A DNA stretch of 64,000 nucleotides from Gordonia sp. KTR9 (lineage in GTDB: Bacteria; Actinomycetota; Actinomycetes; Mycobacteriales; Mycobacteriaceae). Numbering within the stretch: the stretch's first letter is position 1; every line of letters starts with the position of its first letter. Position numbers and translations under genes: made by a program. Shown here piece by piece: positions 1-7,921 of this stretch. The DNA lies in the NCBI RefSeq assembly GCF_000143885.2, contig NC_018581.1, positions 868,001-932,000 of the forward strand, read 5' to 3'. The notes beneath the pieces are model-generated. The model saw only the letters and a list, made by a program, of their open reading frames with translations. It was not told where the DNA came from and did not search any database.

Positions 1-519
1 ATCGTCGTGGCCGTCAACGGCCCGTCGGCCGGGGTCGGGGTGACGATGACCCTGCCCGCCGACGTCCGGATCGCCTCGGAGGACGCGAAGTTCGGGTTCG
101 TCTTCGCCGCACGCGGTCTCGTTCCCGAGGCCGCGTCGAGTTGGTTCCTGCCCCGGCTGGTCGGGTTGCCGACGGCGTTGCGGTGGACGATCGGTGCCAA
201 GATGGTGCAGGCCGACGAGGCTCTCGACCGCGGGCTGATCCAGCAGATCGTCCCCAAGGACCAGGTGCTCGAGACCGCCATCGCCGTCGCGCGCGAGATG
301 ACCGCGAACAGTGCGCCCGTCTCGGCGGCACTGACCCGGCAACTGCTCTGGCGGATGGCCGGCGCACCCAGCCCGCTCGACGCTCATCGTGCCGACTCGA
401 AGGCGATCTTCTACCGGGGGCAGTCCGGCGACGTCTATGAAGGCGTCATGTCCTTCCTGGAGAAGCGGCCGGCGACCTACCCCAACACGGTCTCGGCGGA
501 TCTGCCCGAGATCTTCTGA
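1..519 (+). CDS. Enoyl-CoA hydratase/isomerase family protein, 3' part only
   Basis: The reading frame is open from the first base of the window to a TGA stop, so the 5' part lies outside; 172 residues are visible. They belong to the crotonase fold: an oxyanion-hole and CoA-binding stretch (NGPSAGVGVTMTLPADVRIA) is followed by FAARGLVPEAASSWFLPRLV, the pattern usual in the isomerase-like branch. The two glutamates of true enoyl-CoA hydratases are not at their normal places, whereas the Glu of the LVPE motif is kept, as in delta3-delta2-enoyl-CoA isomerases. The substrate cannot be told. The C-terminal helical part, ending near residue 172, looks complete. The neighbour is convergent and unrelated. 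Confidence 0.9.
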   Translation: MVVAVNGPSAGVGVTMTLPADVRIASEDAKFGFVFAARGLVPEAASSWFLPRLVGLPTALRWTIGAKMVQADEALDRGLIQQIVPKDQVLETAIAVAREMTANSAPVSAALTRQLLWRMAGAPSPLDAHRADSKAIFYRGQSGDVYEGVMSFLEKRPATYPNTVSADLPEIF

Positions 520-539
520 TCCGCGCGCCTGCTCCCTGC

Positions 540-914
540 TCAGTCGAGGGTCCCGGCCTGGCGTCCGATCTCGAGCACCACGAAGATCATGACCAGCTGG
601 ATGGCGCAGCACCACGCGGCGGCAGGCCAGGCGGGGATTCGCCGTCGGATTCGGCGAACGACGAGCGTCACCGACACCACGAGCAAACCCACCGCCGACA
701 CGATGGCCGTGCCGACGGCCACCTCGGTCCAGACCGGATTTCCGCACGCTTCGTAGGCGCAGGCGTCGGTGACGAAGGCGGTCAGGGTCGCGGTCAGGAA
801 CGTGATCAGGGCCAGGATTCCCTGGATCAGCCACAGCAGGATCGACACCGACAGGTCACCCGACCGCAGGGGCGGCTGCGGTACGTGGGCGTCGGGCGTC
901 TCGTCGAGGGGCAC
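540..914 (-). CDS. Small membrane protein of unknown function
   Basis: This 124-residue protein starts with GTG and has three hydrophobic segments, at about residues 22-50, 65-87 and 95-115. The arginine-rich stretch VVRRIRRRI between the second and third suggests a cytosolic loop. A loop with two cysteines (DACAYEACGN) lies between the first and second segments and could form a disulfide outside the membrane. I do not recognise the family. It is convergent with the crotonase fragment, with about 20 bases between stops, and divergent from the small ORF that follows. No clear Shine-Dalgarno is visible, so the exact start is uncertain. Confidence 0.6.
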   Translation of the reverse strand: MPLDETPDAHVPQPPLRSGDLSVSILLWLIQGILALITFLTATLTAFVTDACAYEACGNPVWTEVAVGTAIVSAVGLLVVSVTLVVRRIRRRIPAWPAAAWCCAIQLVMIFVVLEIGRQAGTLD

Positions 915-1095
915 TCGAAGACGATAGCTCCGGAGACTCTTCGCTCAACGTGCCGTACGGTGAAAAATGCCTGCAAACAGCCCGTGTGAACTGGGTGAAC
1001 ATCCGAACACGCCGGACATAAACGGTGGCAGTGCACCCGGAGCGCGGTTATCGTGGCGACAGAGCATGCCAGACCAACGAGAGGAGGTGACGCAG

Positions 1096-1215
1096 ATGTC
1101 GATGGGTGACAAGGCTTTCGCCGGCGAGTGGCGGACCGCCCCATCCGACCGTCCGTGCGGACTGAAATCCGACGGCAGGCCGGGACCGATCACATCACGC
1201 GTCACCAGTTCCTGA
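1096..1215 (+). CDS. Hypothetical 39-residue protein with a strong ribosome binding site
   Basis: A short ORF of 39 codons starts at an ATG placed seven bases after AGGAGGTGA, one of the best Shine-Dalgarno sequences in the window. A second in-frame ATG follows two codons later. The product is basic and has one cysteine, with no signal peptide or membrane segment. It ends 55 bases before the HNH nuclease gene in the same direction, so it may be the first gene of that transcript or a translated leader. I recognise no family. The call rests on the ribosome binding site and the position. Confidence 0.4.
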   Translation: MSMGDKAFAGEWRTAPSDRPCGLKSDGRPGPITSRVTSS

Positions 1216-1270
1216 GGTCATGAACCTCGGTGGTCGGCGCACTCACTCGCCCACGCATCGAGGAGCTGTC

Positions 1271-1768
1271 ATGACCATCTTCGTCACCAACGCCGGACTA
1301 CAGATACTGGCGCGCGTCACCTGGCGCCGCGCCGCGGTCCTGTTGACCACCGAGGTCGCGCGGAACGTCGAGGGCACCCCGCTGGTTCGCGTCGTCCATT
1401 CCCCGACGCTGTCCCTGCCCATCCACAAGGTGGTGGCGATCAGACGAGACGCCTACCGCCCGTTTGCGGGTAAGACGATGGACTCCTACGCGTCCAACGC
1501 GACCATCCTGCGGCGCGATCAATGGATCTGCGCCTACTGCGACGGCCCGGCCGACACCGTCGACCACATCGTCCCGGTGTCCCAGGGCGGCCCGAGCACG
1601 TTCGGCAATCAGGTCGCGGCGTGTAAGTCCTGCAACGGGTTCAAGGCCAACCGGACGCCGCGCAAGGCGGGGATGGCCCTGCGGCACGCGCCGTTCGTCT
1701 ACGACCCCTGGGCAGCGGACCAGAAAGAGGTGTGGGAGATGTTCACCCTGCATCCGAAGACCGATTGA
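1271..1768 (+). CDS. HNH endonuclease family protein
   Basis: This 165-residue protein carries an HNH nuclease motif in its second half. The order is a first zinc pair (CAYC, about residue 90), the catalytic DHIVP, and a second zinc pair in CKSCN, the classic Cys4-HNH form. The N-terminal 80 residues show no motif. I chose the ATG at 1271 because GAGGAG sits just upstream; an earlier in-frame start at 1220 would add 17 residues. Chromosomal HNH proteins of this kind are common in actinobacteria and their target is generally unknown. Nothing nearby points to phage or restriction. The gene ends in a strong hairpin shared with the convergent DUF305 gene. Confidence 0.85.
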   Translation: MTIFVTNAGLQILARVTWRRAAVLLTTEVARNVEGTPLVRVVHSPTLSLPIHKVVAIRRDAYRPFAGKTMDSYASNATILRRDQWICAYCDGPADTVDHIVPVSQGGPSTFGNQVAACKSCNGFKANRTPRKAGMALRHAPFVYDPWAADQKEVWEMFTLHPKTD

Positions 1769-1775
1769 GGCTCGA

Positions 1776-1822
1776 CGCCGATCCGTTGCCGACCGTGTGA
1801 TCACGTCGGCAACGGATCGGCG
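1776..1822. terminator. Bidirectional hairpin terminator between convergent genes
   Basis: A perfect 18-bp stem (1776-1793 with 1805-1822) and an 11-base loop follow the HNH gene. The right arm also encodes the last residues of the DUF305 protein on the other strand, so the stop codon of that gene lies in the loop. There is no T-tract, which is usual for actinobacterial hairpin terminators. Confidence 0.75.
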
Positions 1823-2472
1823 CCCCGCTCCTTGAGCAGCATGGTCATCAGGCCGATCTCGTCGCCCTGATCGCCGATCATCATGAGTGCCAAATCCTTG
1901 GTCGCGGAACCGGTTCGCGCGTCGTTGTAGGCCGCCTGGGCCATCGACATCCCGCCACGGTGGTGCCGGATCATCAACTGCAGGAACAAGATCTCGGCCT
2001 CGGTGGGTGGCAGGGTGCTCAGGCGGCCGACCTCGTCGATGCTCGCCATCCCCGGCATCGGCGGGTGGGAGCCGAGTCCGTCGCCGTGGTGGGCGTCCCC
2101 GTGACGGGCGTCCCCACCGGCCATCCAGGACATCGGCTCCGCCGCGGTGATCGGGTGGTCGAACCACTGCAGCCAACCTCGCATCGTCGCGCTCTCGGCG
2201 GTCTGCGTGTGGACGATCCGGTCGGCGACACCGCGGATCTGCGGCGCGACCCCGGGTACCGCGCCGATCGTCCTCGACAGGAGGATGGCCTGGTCGTGGT
2301 GCGCCGACATGTCCTGTGCGAATCCGATGTCGGACACACTCATCGCGGACGAGTCGTGGTCGCGGCCCGCCCACACGGCCCCCACGACGACGCCCATCGT
2401 GACCAGCAGTGCCGCGGTCGCGGCGACCACGACGGCGCGCACCAGCAGAACGCCGGGGCGAGAGAAGCTCAT
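1801..2472 (-). CDS. DUF305 family membrane-anchored protein
   Basis: The 223-residue protein has an N-terminal membrane anchor (about residues 9-36) and then two copies of the DUF305 signature: FAQDMSAHHDQAI near residue 52 and FLQLMIRHHRGGMSMA near residue 172. Paired histidines and methionines are typical of this ferritin-like helical family, which is often linked to copper or other metals at the cell surface; the metal role is an inference. A His/Met/Asp-rich loop at about 120-140 could also bind metal. The start overlaps the stop of the upstream LVIVD gene by four bases (ATGA), so the two are translationally coupled and probably work together outside the membrane. Confidence 0.9.
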   Translation of the reverse strand: MSFSRPGVLLVRAVVVAATAALLVTMGVVVGAVWAGRDHDSSAMSVSDIGFAQDMSAHHDQAILLSRTIGAVPGVAPQIRGVADRIVHTQTAESATMRGWLQWFDHPITAAEPMSWMAGGDARHGDAHHGDGLGSHPPMPGMASIDEVGRLSTLPPTEAEILFLQLMIRHHRGGMSMAQAAYNDARTGSATKDLALMMIGDQGDEIGLMTMLLKERGADPLPT

Positions 2473-4055
2473 CCGATCGTGCTGTTCTGGTCCGGGGGTG
2501 GGGTGTACACGGCGGGACTCAGCCGCAACACCTGGAAACCGCCGTCGGAACAGGTGACGCGCAACTCGTTTCCCCGGAACTCGGGCGGGGACATGCACCA
2601 GTCGGTCGACATGTCACCGCCGACGACCATTCCGCTACGGGGACCGACCATCTCGTTCAGCCTGACCTTGCCGTTCGCGATCGACATTCCGAGACTGAGG
2701 AATTCGACGGCGGGCACACCGAGCAGCGAGCCGACGACATGTGGTGAGTTGGGTGTCTGCAGCAGGGTGGTGCCCGTGCGGGCCGGCGGGTTGTAGTAAC
2801 CGATCTCGCGGATACGGTCGAGGTCGCGGATGTCGAAGACCCGGATGCCCGACGACTCCCATCCGCAGGCCAGTGCGGTGGGATCGTTCGGCCGGTCGAC
2901 CGCGCAGTAGTGCGGGTTGCTGCTGAACAGCGAACCGCCGGTCGACGACCGCAGATTGGTGTCGAGGTGCTCGGGGAGGTTGATCTCGAGCTTGATCTGC
3001 GCGGTGTACCGGGGTGCGTTCACCTTCGTCACGTCGAAGATCTTGACCCCGCCGGAACCGGCCTCGTCCGCGGTGACGATGTGGGGCCGACCGCGGTAGG
3101 TGATCGGGATCGAGTGCTGGTTGAGCTGGCCGTCGGGCCACAGGTACGCGGCGAGGTGGGGGACCTGGGGATGCGGGCGTCTGCGCTGGACGTCGCTGAT
3201 GTCGAGCACGGTCACCCCCGCCATGTTCGACAGGAACATCCGATTTCCGTCCGGGGAGATGCCGAAGCCGTGTCCGAGGAACGAGTGGAGACCCTGCCAG
3301 ATCACGCGGGGCGACCGGGGATCGGAGATGTCGATGGCGCTGAGGTGTCCGGGGAACACCCCGGAGGCCCAGTAGGTGCGGCCGTCGGGCGAGAAACCGC
3401 CCTCGTGGGAGGTGAACGGTAGCGGCGTCGACGTGCCCGGGCCCTTGTTGAGGAGTCTGGGCCGGGTGCAGTCGGAGATGTCGTAGACGGCGAAGAACCC
3501 GCCGCCCCACAGCAGCGGTACCGATGTCGCGGAGAGGAGCTTGCGCTCCTTGTTGACCTTCAGGGTCTCCCAGGTGCCACCGCGCATGGCCGGATCCGTC
3601 AGCGACCCGACGACACGCGGCGAGCTCGGGTCCGATGCGTCGATGACCTGAACGCCCGGCGGGTTCACCCAGTTGTTCCCGGGAAACAGGCTGCCGGTGT
3701 AGCTGCAGTGCTCGAAGTTCGCCGAGACGATGCCGCCGCCGGCGCCGCGGACACCGCCGAGCCGCGTGACGTTGCAGCGGTAGCCGCGCATGCTGCGGCC
3801 GGAGAGGCGATCCTCCGCGCTGACGTCACCCTGCAGACCCGGCTCGGGGAGTGAGCCGGGTCCGCATGCGGCCTGGGGAACCGAGACCTCGGAGATGTCG
3901 GGAAAGAGGTGAGTGGCCGCGTCCGCGGGCGCGGCCACGAGCAGAGTGGAGACGAGCGCGGCGCCGGCGGCGAGGCAGGTGACCGCGCGGACTCGTCGCC
4001 GCCACCGGCGTCCCGCATGGTCCGCACGTCGCACGTCGATTCGAGCCGGCATCAT
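2469..4055 (-). CDS. Secreted LVIVD-repeat beta-propeller protein
   Basis: This 528-residue protein has a long basic N-terminus followed by a hydrophobic segment ending in PADAATHL, a signal peptide for export. The mature part contains repeated strands of the LVIVD type, such as VQVIDASDPSSPRVVGSL, LSAIDISDPRSPRVI, GVTVLDISD and GIRVFDIRDLD, which build a beta-propeller. The function of such proteins is mostly unknown; they are cell-surface or secreted. Several cysteines (for example CGPG, CNVT, CSYTG) may form disulfides. It is the first gene of a two-gene operon with DUF305. A second ATG directly after the first gives an equally good start at 4052. Confidence 0.88.
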   Translation of the reverse strand: MMPARIDVRRADHAGRRWRRRVRAVTCLAAGAALVSTLLVAAPADAATHLFPDISEVSVPQAACGPGSLPEPGLQGDVSAEDRLSGRSMRGYRCNVTRLGGVRGAGGGIVSANFEHCSYTGSLFPGNNWVNPPGVQVIDASDPSSPRVVGSLTDPAMRGGTWETLKVNKERKLLSATSVPLLWGGGFFAVYDISDCTRPRLLNKGPGTSTPLPFTSHEGGFSPDGRTYWASGVFPGHLSAIDISDPRSPRVIWQGLHSFLGHGFGISPDGNRMFLSNMAGVTVLDISDVQRRRPHPQVPHLAAYLWPDGQLNQHSIPITYRGRPHIVTADEAGSGGVKIFDVTKVNAPRYTAQIKLEINLPEHLDTNLRSSTGGSLFSSNPHYCAVDRPNDPTALACGWESSGIRVFDIRDLDRIREIGYYNPPARTGTTLLQTPNSPHVVGSLLGVPAVEFLSLGMSIANGKVRLNEMVGPRSGMVVGGDMSTDWCMSPPEFRGNELRVTCSDGGFQVLRLSPAVYTPPPDQNSTIG

Positions 4056-4187
4056 CGCATCCCCCGATCGTGATCTGAGTCACGCTAGCGGGCGGGATTC
4101 GAGGGCACGGCGAAATCGTCGAATCCACCCCACGGCAGTGGCCGGCCCGGGGTCGCCGAGCCGGCCGCTGCACGAGGGGAGTCGCGA

Positions 4188-4514
4188 TCAGACGGCGTCG
4201 CCGCCGTCGATGCTGCCGAAGTCGCCGACCTCGACGTTGCCCTCGTCGTCGACGGCGGTGTCGAAGGTGCCGTCGGCATCGGTGTCGGCGACGGCGATGT
4301 CGGTGTATCCGTCGGCGTCGGTGTCGGCTTCGATGACGTCGATCTCGCCGTCGGCGTTGGTGTCGTAGGCGATGGAGTCGGCCTGGCCGTCGCCGTCGGT
4401 GTCGAGGATGGCGTCGGTGGTGCCGTCACCGTCGACGTCGGTGAGGGCGGCGTCGACGGCTCCGTCGCCGTCGGTGTCGACGAGAACGGCGTCGGCGGGG
4501 ATCTCGGTGCTCAT
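4188..4514 (-). CDS. Acidic calcium-repeat protein (DxDGDG repeats)
   Basis: The 108-residue protein is almost wholly made of 12-13-residue repeats of the form D-T/V-D/N-G/A-D-G-x-x-D, for example DTDGDGAVDAAL, DVDGDGTTDAIL, DTDGDGQADSIA and DTDADGYTDIAV, about six in a row. This resembles thrombospondin type-3 or dockerin-type calcium loops. No signal peptide or membrane segment is present, so it looks cytosolic unless exported another way. I chose the ATG at 4514 because GGAAGGA precedes it; an upstream in-frame start at 4571 would add 19 residues. The coding DNA is itself repetitive and may vary in repeat number between strains. The physiological role is unknown. Confidence 0.75.
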   Translation of the reverse strand: MSTEIPADAVLVDTDGDGAVDAALTDVDGDGTTDAILDTDGDGQADSIAYDTNADGEIDVIEADTDADGYTDIAVADTDADGTFDTAVDDEGNVEVGDFGSIDGGDAV

Positions 4515-4684
4515 GGGGTGTGTCCTTCCAAGTGGTGGAGCGCTGGTGTGCAGTGCTTCTGGGCGGTTCATGTACTTGGAGGCGACCCCGGGCCGTAATG
4601 TTCCCGGGTTGGCGGGAGTCGTTCGGATGGCCGATCCGACGACCGACTACCGTTTGTCGTATCACTCGACTTCGGAGGTTCACT

Positions 4685-5530
4685 GTGCAGCAGATCGGCG
4701 TCATCGGCGGAGGCACCATGGGTGCGGGCATCGCGGAGGTGTGCGCCAAGGCGGGCAGCGATGTCGTGATCGTGGAGGTCAAGCAGGAGTTCGCCGACGC
4801 CGCGCGTGCGCGGGTGGAGAAGTCGCTGGCCAAGGCGGTCAGCAGGAACAAACTCGCCCAGGACGACGCCGACGCCGCACTGGCTCGGCTGCGGGTGACG
4901 ACCGACTACGCCGACCTCGCCGATCGCGAACTCGTGATCGAGGCGGCCCCCGAGATCGAGGAGCTCAAGCGCGAGATCTTCGCGAACCTCGACGCTGCGA
5001 CCGGCGCGAACACCATTCTCGCCACCAACACATCGTCGATCCCGATCATCAAGGTGGCGACGGCGACGAAGACTCCCGAGCGGGTCGTCGGCGTGCACTT
5101 CTTCAACCCGGTGCCGGTGATGCCACTGGTCGAGATCATCTCCACGCTCACCACCGCACCCGAGACGGCCGACGCCGTGAGTGCGTACGTCACCGACACG
5201 CTCGGCAAGACCGCGGTCCGTGCGGGCGACCGGTCCGGGTTCATCGTCAACGCCCTGCTCATCCCGTACCTGTGCCAGGCCATCCGGATGTTCGATTCGG
5301 GGTACGCCTCGGCCGAGGACATCGACCTCGCGATGAAGGGTGGCTGCGGATACCCGATGGGTCCGCTCACCCTGGTCGACACCATCGGCCTGGACATCAC
5401 GCTGTCGGCCGCGGAGTCGCTGTACGAGGAGTTCGCCGAACCCCACTACGCGCCGCCGGCGTTGTTGCGCCGCATGGTCGACGCCGGGCGGCTCGGACGA
5501 AAGACGGGCCGCGGCTTCTACTCCTACTGA
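4685..5530 (+). CDS. 3-hydroxybutyryl-CoA dehydrogenase
   Basis: This cytosolic enzyme oxidises (S)-3-hydroxyacyl-CoA to 3-oxoacyl-CoA with NAD(P). The 281 residues begin with a Rossmann nucleotide loop (GVIGGGTMGAGIAEV) and contain the family pattern HFFNPVPVMPLVE around residue 139, with the catalytic histidine, followed by the C-terminal helical domain with SGFIVNALLIPYL. The length matches FadB2/PaaH/Hbd. The start is a GTG four bases after GGAGGTTCAC. A strong hairpin follows, so it is transcribed alone. Whether it serves fatty acid oxidation, polyhydroxybutyrate metabolism or steroid-derived acyl-CoA cannot be decided here; no KstR site is nearby. Confidence 0.92.
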   Translation: MQQIGVIGGGTMGAGIAEVCAKAGSDVVIVEVKQEFADAARARVEKSLAKAVSRNKLAQDDADAALARLRVTTDYADLADRELVIEAAPEIEELKREIFANLDAATGANTILATNTSSIPIIKVATATKTPERVVGVHFFNPVPVMPLVEIISTLTTAPETADAVSAYVTDTLGKTAVRAGDRSGFIVNALLIPYLCQAIRMFDSGYASAEDIDLAMKGGCGYPMGPLTLVDTIGLDITLSAAESLYEEFAEPHYAPPALLRRMVDAGRLGRKTGRGFYSY

Positions 5531-5583
5531 TCTGCCCCGGGCCGATCTGATCCGCCCCCACCGATCTCCCTGCAGATCGACGC

Positions 5584-5619
5584 CGAACCCCGGCTCACCT
5601 CGGAGTGAGCCGGGGTTCG
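5584..5619 (+). terminator. Hairpin terminator after 3-hydroxybutyryl-CoA dehydrogenase
   Basis: A perfect 15-bp GC-rich stem (5584-5598 with 5605-5619) and a six-base loop lie 54 bases after the stop codon. No T-tract follows. Confidence 0.75.
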
Positions 5620-5706
5620 CCGCGTTCGGGGTCGCTCGGCCAGTGCTGTCACCCAGTGCTGTCGACCGGTGCGCAAACAGGCGCTAAGCTGACAGCAAGA
5701 CAATCA

Positions 5707-5722
5707 GACAACACGTGTTATC
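5707..5722. promoter_or_regulatory. Palindromic operator candidate before the MpaB-type oxygenase
   Basis: GACAACACGTGTTATC has a perfect ten-base core AACACGTGTT, and 14 of its 16 positions pair. It ends 15 bases before the chosen start and probably overlaps the transcription start. It is not a KstR box, because the half-site spacing differs. The regulator is unknown. Confidence 0.45.
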
Positions 5723-5737
5723 AGAATGGGTGGGGCC

Positions 5738-6592
5738 ATGACGCAGGGTGATCAGCGCATGTCGCGGGCGGAGATGGACAATATCGACAGCAGCTTCTTC
5801 GCGCGTTCGCTGCTGACGATGGGGCAGACGATGAGCACGACGAACGTGATCATGCAGCTGTCGAACCCGGCGGTCGGGTACGGGGTCGCCCACAGCAAGG
5901 TCGAGAACGGGCGGCTCGATCGGCATCCGGTCAAGCGCGCACGGACCACCGCCTCGTATCTGGCGGTCGCGATGCTGGGCAACGCCGACGACCGGCGCCG
6001 TTACCGGCATGCCGTCAACCGGCAGCACGCGCAGGTGCGTTCGGATGCGGACAGTCCGGTGGAGTACAACGCGATGAACACCGACCTGCAGCTCTGGGTC
6101 GCGGCCTGCCTCTACTACGGGTGGGAGGACATCTACGAGCGTGTCCACGGACCGCTGCAGGGCGAGGAGCGCGAGAAGTTCTACCAGCAGGGCAAGGTCT
6201 GCGGTACGACCCTGCAGATGCCCGCGGAGGCCTGGCCGGCCTCGCGCGATGAGTTCACGACCTACTGGGACGAGCAGGTCTCGCGGATCGAGATCAGTGA
6301 CGAGATCCGCGACTTCCTGCTCGACATCGCCAACTTCGGCTACGCGCCCGCCCGCATCCAGGAGAAGTACGGTCCGGTCAAGCTCCGCCGGACCATCGGG
6401 TATCTGCCGCAGCCGTTCCGCGACGCCCTCCGGGTCGAGTGGACCGACGAGGACCAGGTGTGGTTCGACGCTTACGTCGGCCGGCTCGTCGCCAAGGAAC
6501 GTCGCACGCCGTTGTGGCTGTCACAGTTGGGTTTTCGGCTCCTGCTGGCCGACGTCCGGCTTCGGGTCCGGACCGGACGGCCACTGGTCTAG
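5738..6592 (+). CDS. Oxygenase MpaB family protein (DUF2236)
   Basis: The 284-residue protein matches the DUF2236/MpaB family, which also includes the latex-clearing protein Lcp and heme-dependent oxygenases. Visible traits are the RHAVNRQHAQV histidines near residue 90, the EYNAMNTDLQLWVAACL segment that follows, and the long helical C-terminal half. Substrate and cofactor cannot be read from sequence. I chose the ATG at 5738 because GGGTGGGG precedes it; the ATG four codons earlier has no ribosome site. The stop codon overlaps the stop codon of the convergent MFS gene. A palindromic operator candidate lies directly upstream, so it is probably controlled on its own. Confidence 0.85.
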   Translation: MTQGDQRMSRAEMDNIDSSFFARSLLTMGQTMSTTNVIMQLSNPAVGYGVAHSKVENGRLDRHPVKRARTTASYLAVAMLGNADDRRRYRHAVNRQHAQVRSDADSPVEYNAMNTDLQLWVAACLYYGWEDIYERVHGPLQGEEREKFYQQGKVCGTTLQMPAEAWPASRDEFTTYWDEQVSRIEISDEIRDFLLDIANFGYAPARIQEKYGPVKLRRTIGYLPQPFRDALRVEWTDEDQVWFDAYVGRLVAKERRTPLWLSQLGFRLLLADVRLRVRTGRPLV

Positions 6593-7875
6593 GTGAGGAC
6601 GGCCCCGCTGCGGCGGGTGGCGAGGAGGGCGAGTGTTCCGGCGAGCAGGCAGGCGACGGCTCCGACGGCGAGACCGACACGGGCGTCGAACGTCTCGATG
6701 ATCGCGCCGACGATCGGCCCCCCGATCGGCGTGGAACCCATGAAGGCCACCGACCACAGTGCCATCACCCGACCCCGCATCCGCGGTTCGGAATTGAGCT
6801 GCAAGGTGGCGTTGCCCGTCGACATGAACGTGACGCTGAGCCAGCCGACCCCGAAGAGTGCGCAGATCGCGGTCGGCAGATTCGGCGCGAGGGCGGTCGC
6901 CGCGACGGTGACCCCGAAGCCGAAGGCGGCCATCGTGAGTGGGCGCAGGCCGGTGCTCCCGCGGGCCGCGACCACGAGTCCGCCGACGACTGCGCCCACC
7001 CCCATCGCCGACGTCATGAAGCCGAGGGCTTCCGGCCCGCCGTCGAACACGAAGTCCGCGGCGGCCGGCAGGGTGACCGGGAAGTTGTAGGTCAGGGTGC
7101 CGACGAGCGCCATCGTGGCCAGCGGGATCCACAGCGCGGGGCTGCCCCGGACATAGCGGAGACCTTCGCGCAACTGGCCTTTGGCACGCGGAATCGGTGT
7201 CTCCGTGGTGATCTTCGACGAGTCGAGCGCGAGGAGTGAGGCGACCACGGCGACGAAGCTGACGGCGTTGACCGCGAAGCACGCACCGGATCCGACGAGG
7301 CCGAGGACCACACCGGCGACCGCCGGACCCACCGCGCGGGCGGCGTTCACCATCACCGAGTTGAGTGTGACCGCGTTGCGGATCAGGTCCTTGCCGACGA
7401 TCTGGTGAATGAACGCCTGTCGCGCCGGCTGTTCGAAGGCGTGCCCGAGCCCGAGCATCACCGCCAGTACGCCCACGTGCCAGACCTGCACCGCCCCGGT
7501 GAGGGTGATGGCAGCCAGCACCGCGGCCAGCAATCCCATCATCGACTGCAGCACGATGAGCAACCGGCGCCGGTCGACCCGGTCGGCGATGACCCCGGCG
7601 TACGGACCGATGAGCAGGACGGGTAGCGCCTGGAGGGCGACGATGAGACCCAGGACGGACGCCGATCCGCTCAGCGTCAGGACGAGCCACGCCTGCGCTG
7701 TGGCCTGCATCCACGAACCCGTCATCGAGACGGCCATCCCCGCGTAGAAGAGGCGATAGTTGGGGATGCGCAACGACGCGAACATGCTGGCCCGGTCGGG
7801 CTCGTCGGGGCGACGACCGCCCGGTTCACGGTCCCGCGGTAGGTCTGCGATCTCGGGAACACGGTCGTCGGTCAT
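6589..7875 (-). CDS. MFS transporter, MFS_3/DHA3 type efflux pump
   Basis: The 428-residue protein has about twelve membrane segments and the structure of the MFS_3 group, which includes enterobactin exporter EntS and macrolide pumps: a short cytosolic N-terminus ending in SLRIPNYRLFYAGMAVS, then the loop motif GVIADRVDRRRLL between segments 2 and 3. Proton-driven efflux is likely but the substrate is unknown. I chose the ATG at 7875 because the next upstream start adds 27 residues unlike the family. The stop codon shares bases 6589-6592 with the convergent MpaB gene. The upstream neighbour (MaoC) is co-directional but 46 bases away. Confidence 0.88.
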   Translation of the reverse strand: MTDDRVPEIADLPRDREPGGRRPDEPDRASMFASLRIPNYRLFYAGMAVSMTGSWMQATAQAWLVLTLSGSASVLGLIVALQALPVLLIGPYAGVIADRVDRRRLLIVLQSMMGLLAAVLAAITLTGAVQVWHVGVLAVMLGLGHAFEQPARQAFIHQIVGKDLIRNAVTLNSVMVNAARAVGPAVAGVVLGLVGSGACFAVNAVSFVAVVASLLALDSSKITTETPIPRAKGQLREGLRYVRGSPALWIPLATMALVGTLTYNFPVTLPAAADFVFDGGPEALGFMTSAMGVGAVVGGLVVAARGSTGLRPLTMAAFGFGVTVAATALAPNLPTAICALFGVGWLSVTFMSTGNATLQLNSEPRMRGRVMALWSVAFMGSTPIGGPIVGAIIETFDARVGLAVGAVACLLAGTLALLATRRSGAVLT

Positions 7876-7921
7876 CGACGACCATCGTAGGCGCGCCGCG
7901 AGATCCGCCCGGCGGGGCACC

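Noticed and set aside
5707-5722. Palindrome before the MpaB gene considered as a KstR box
   Set aside because: The half-sites read AAC-N2-GTG, not AAC-N2-GTT, and the flanking T/A positions do not fit.
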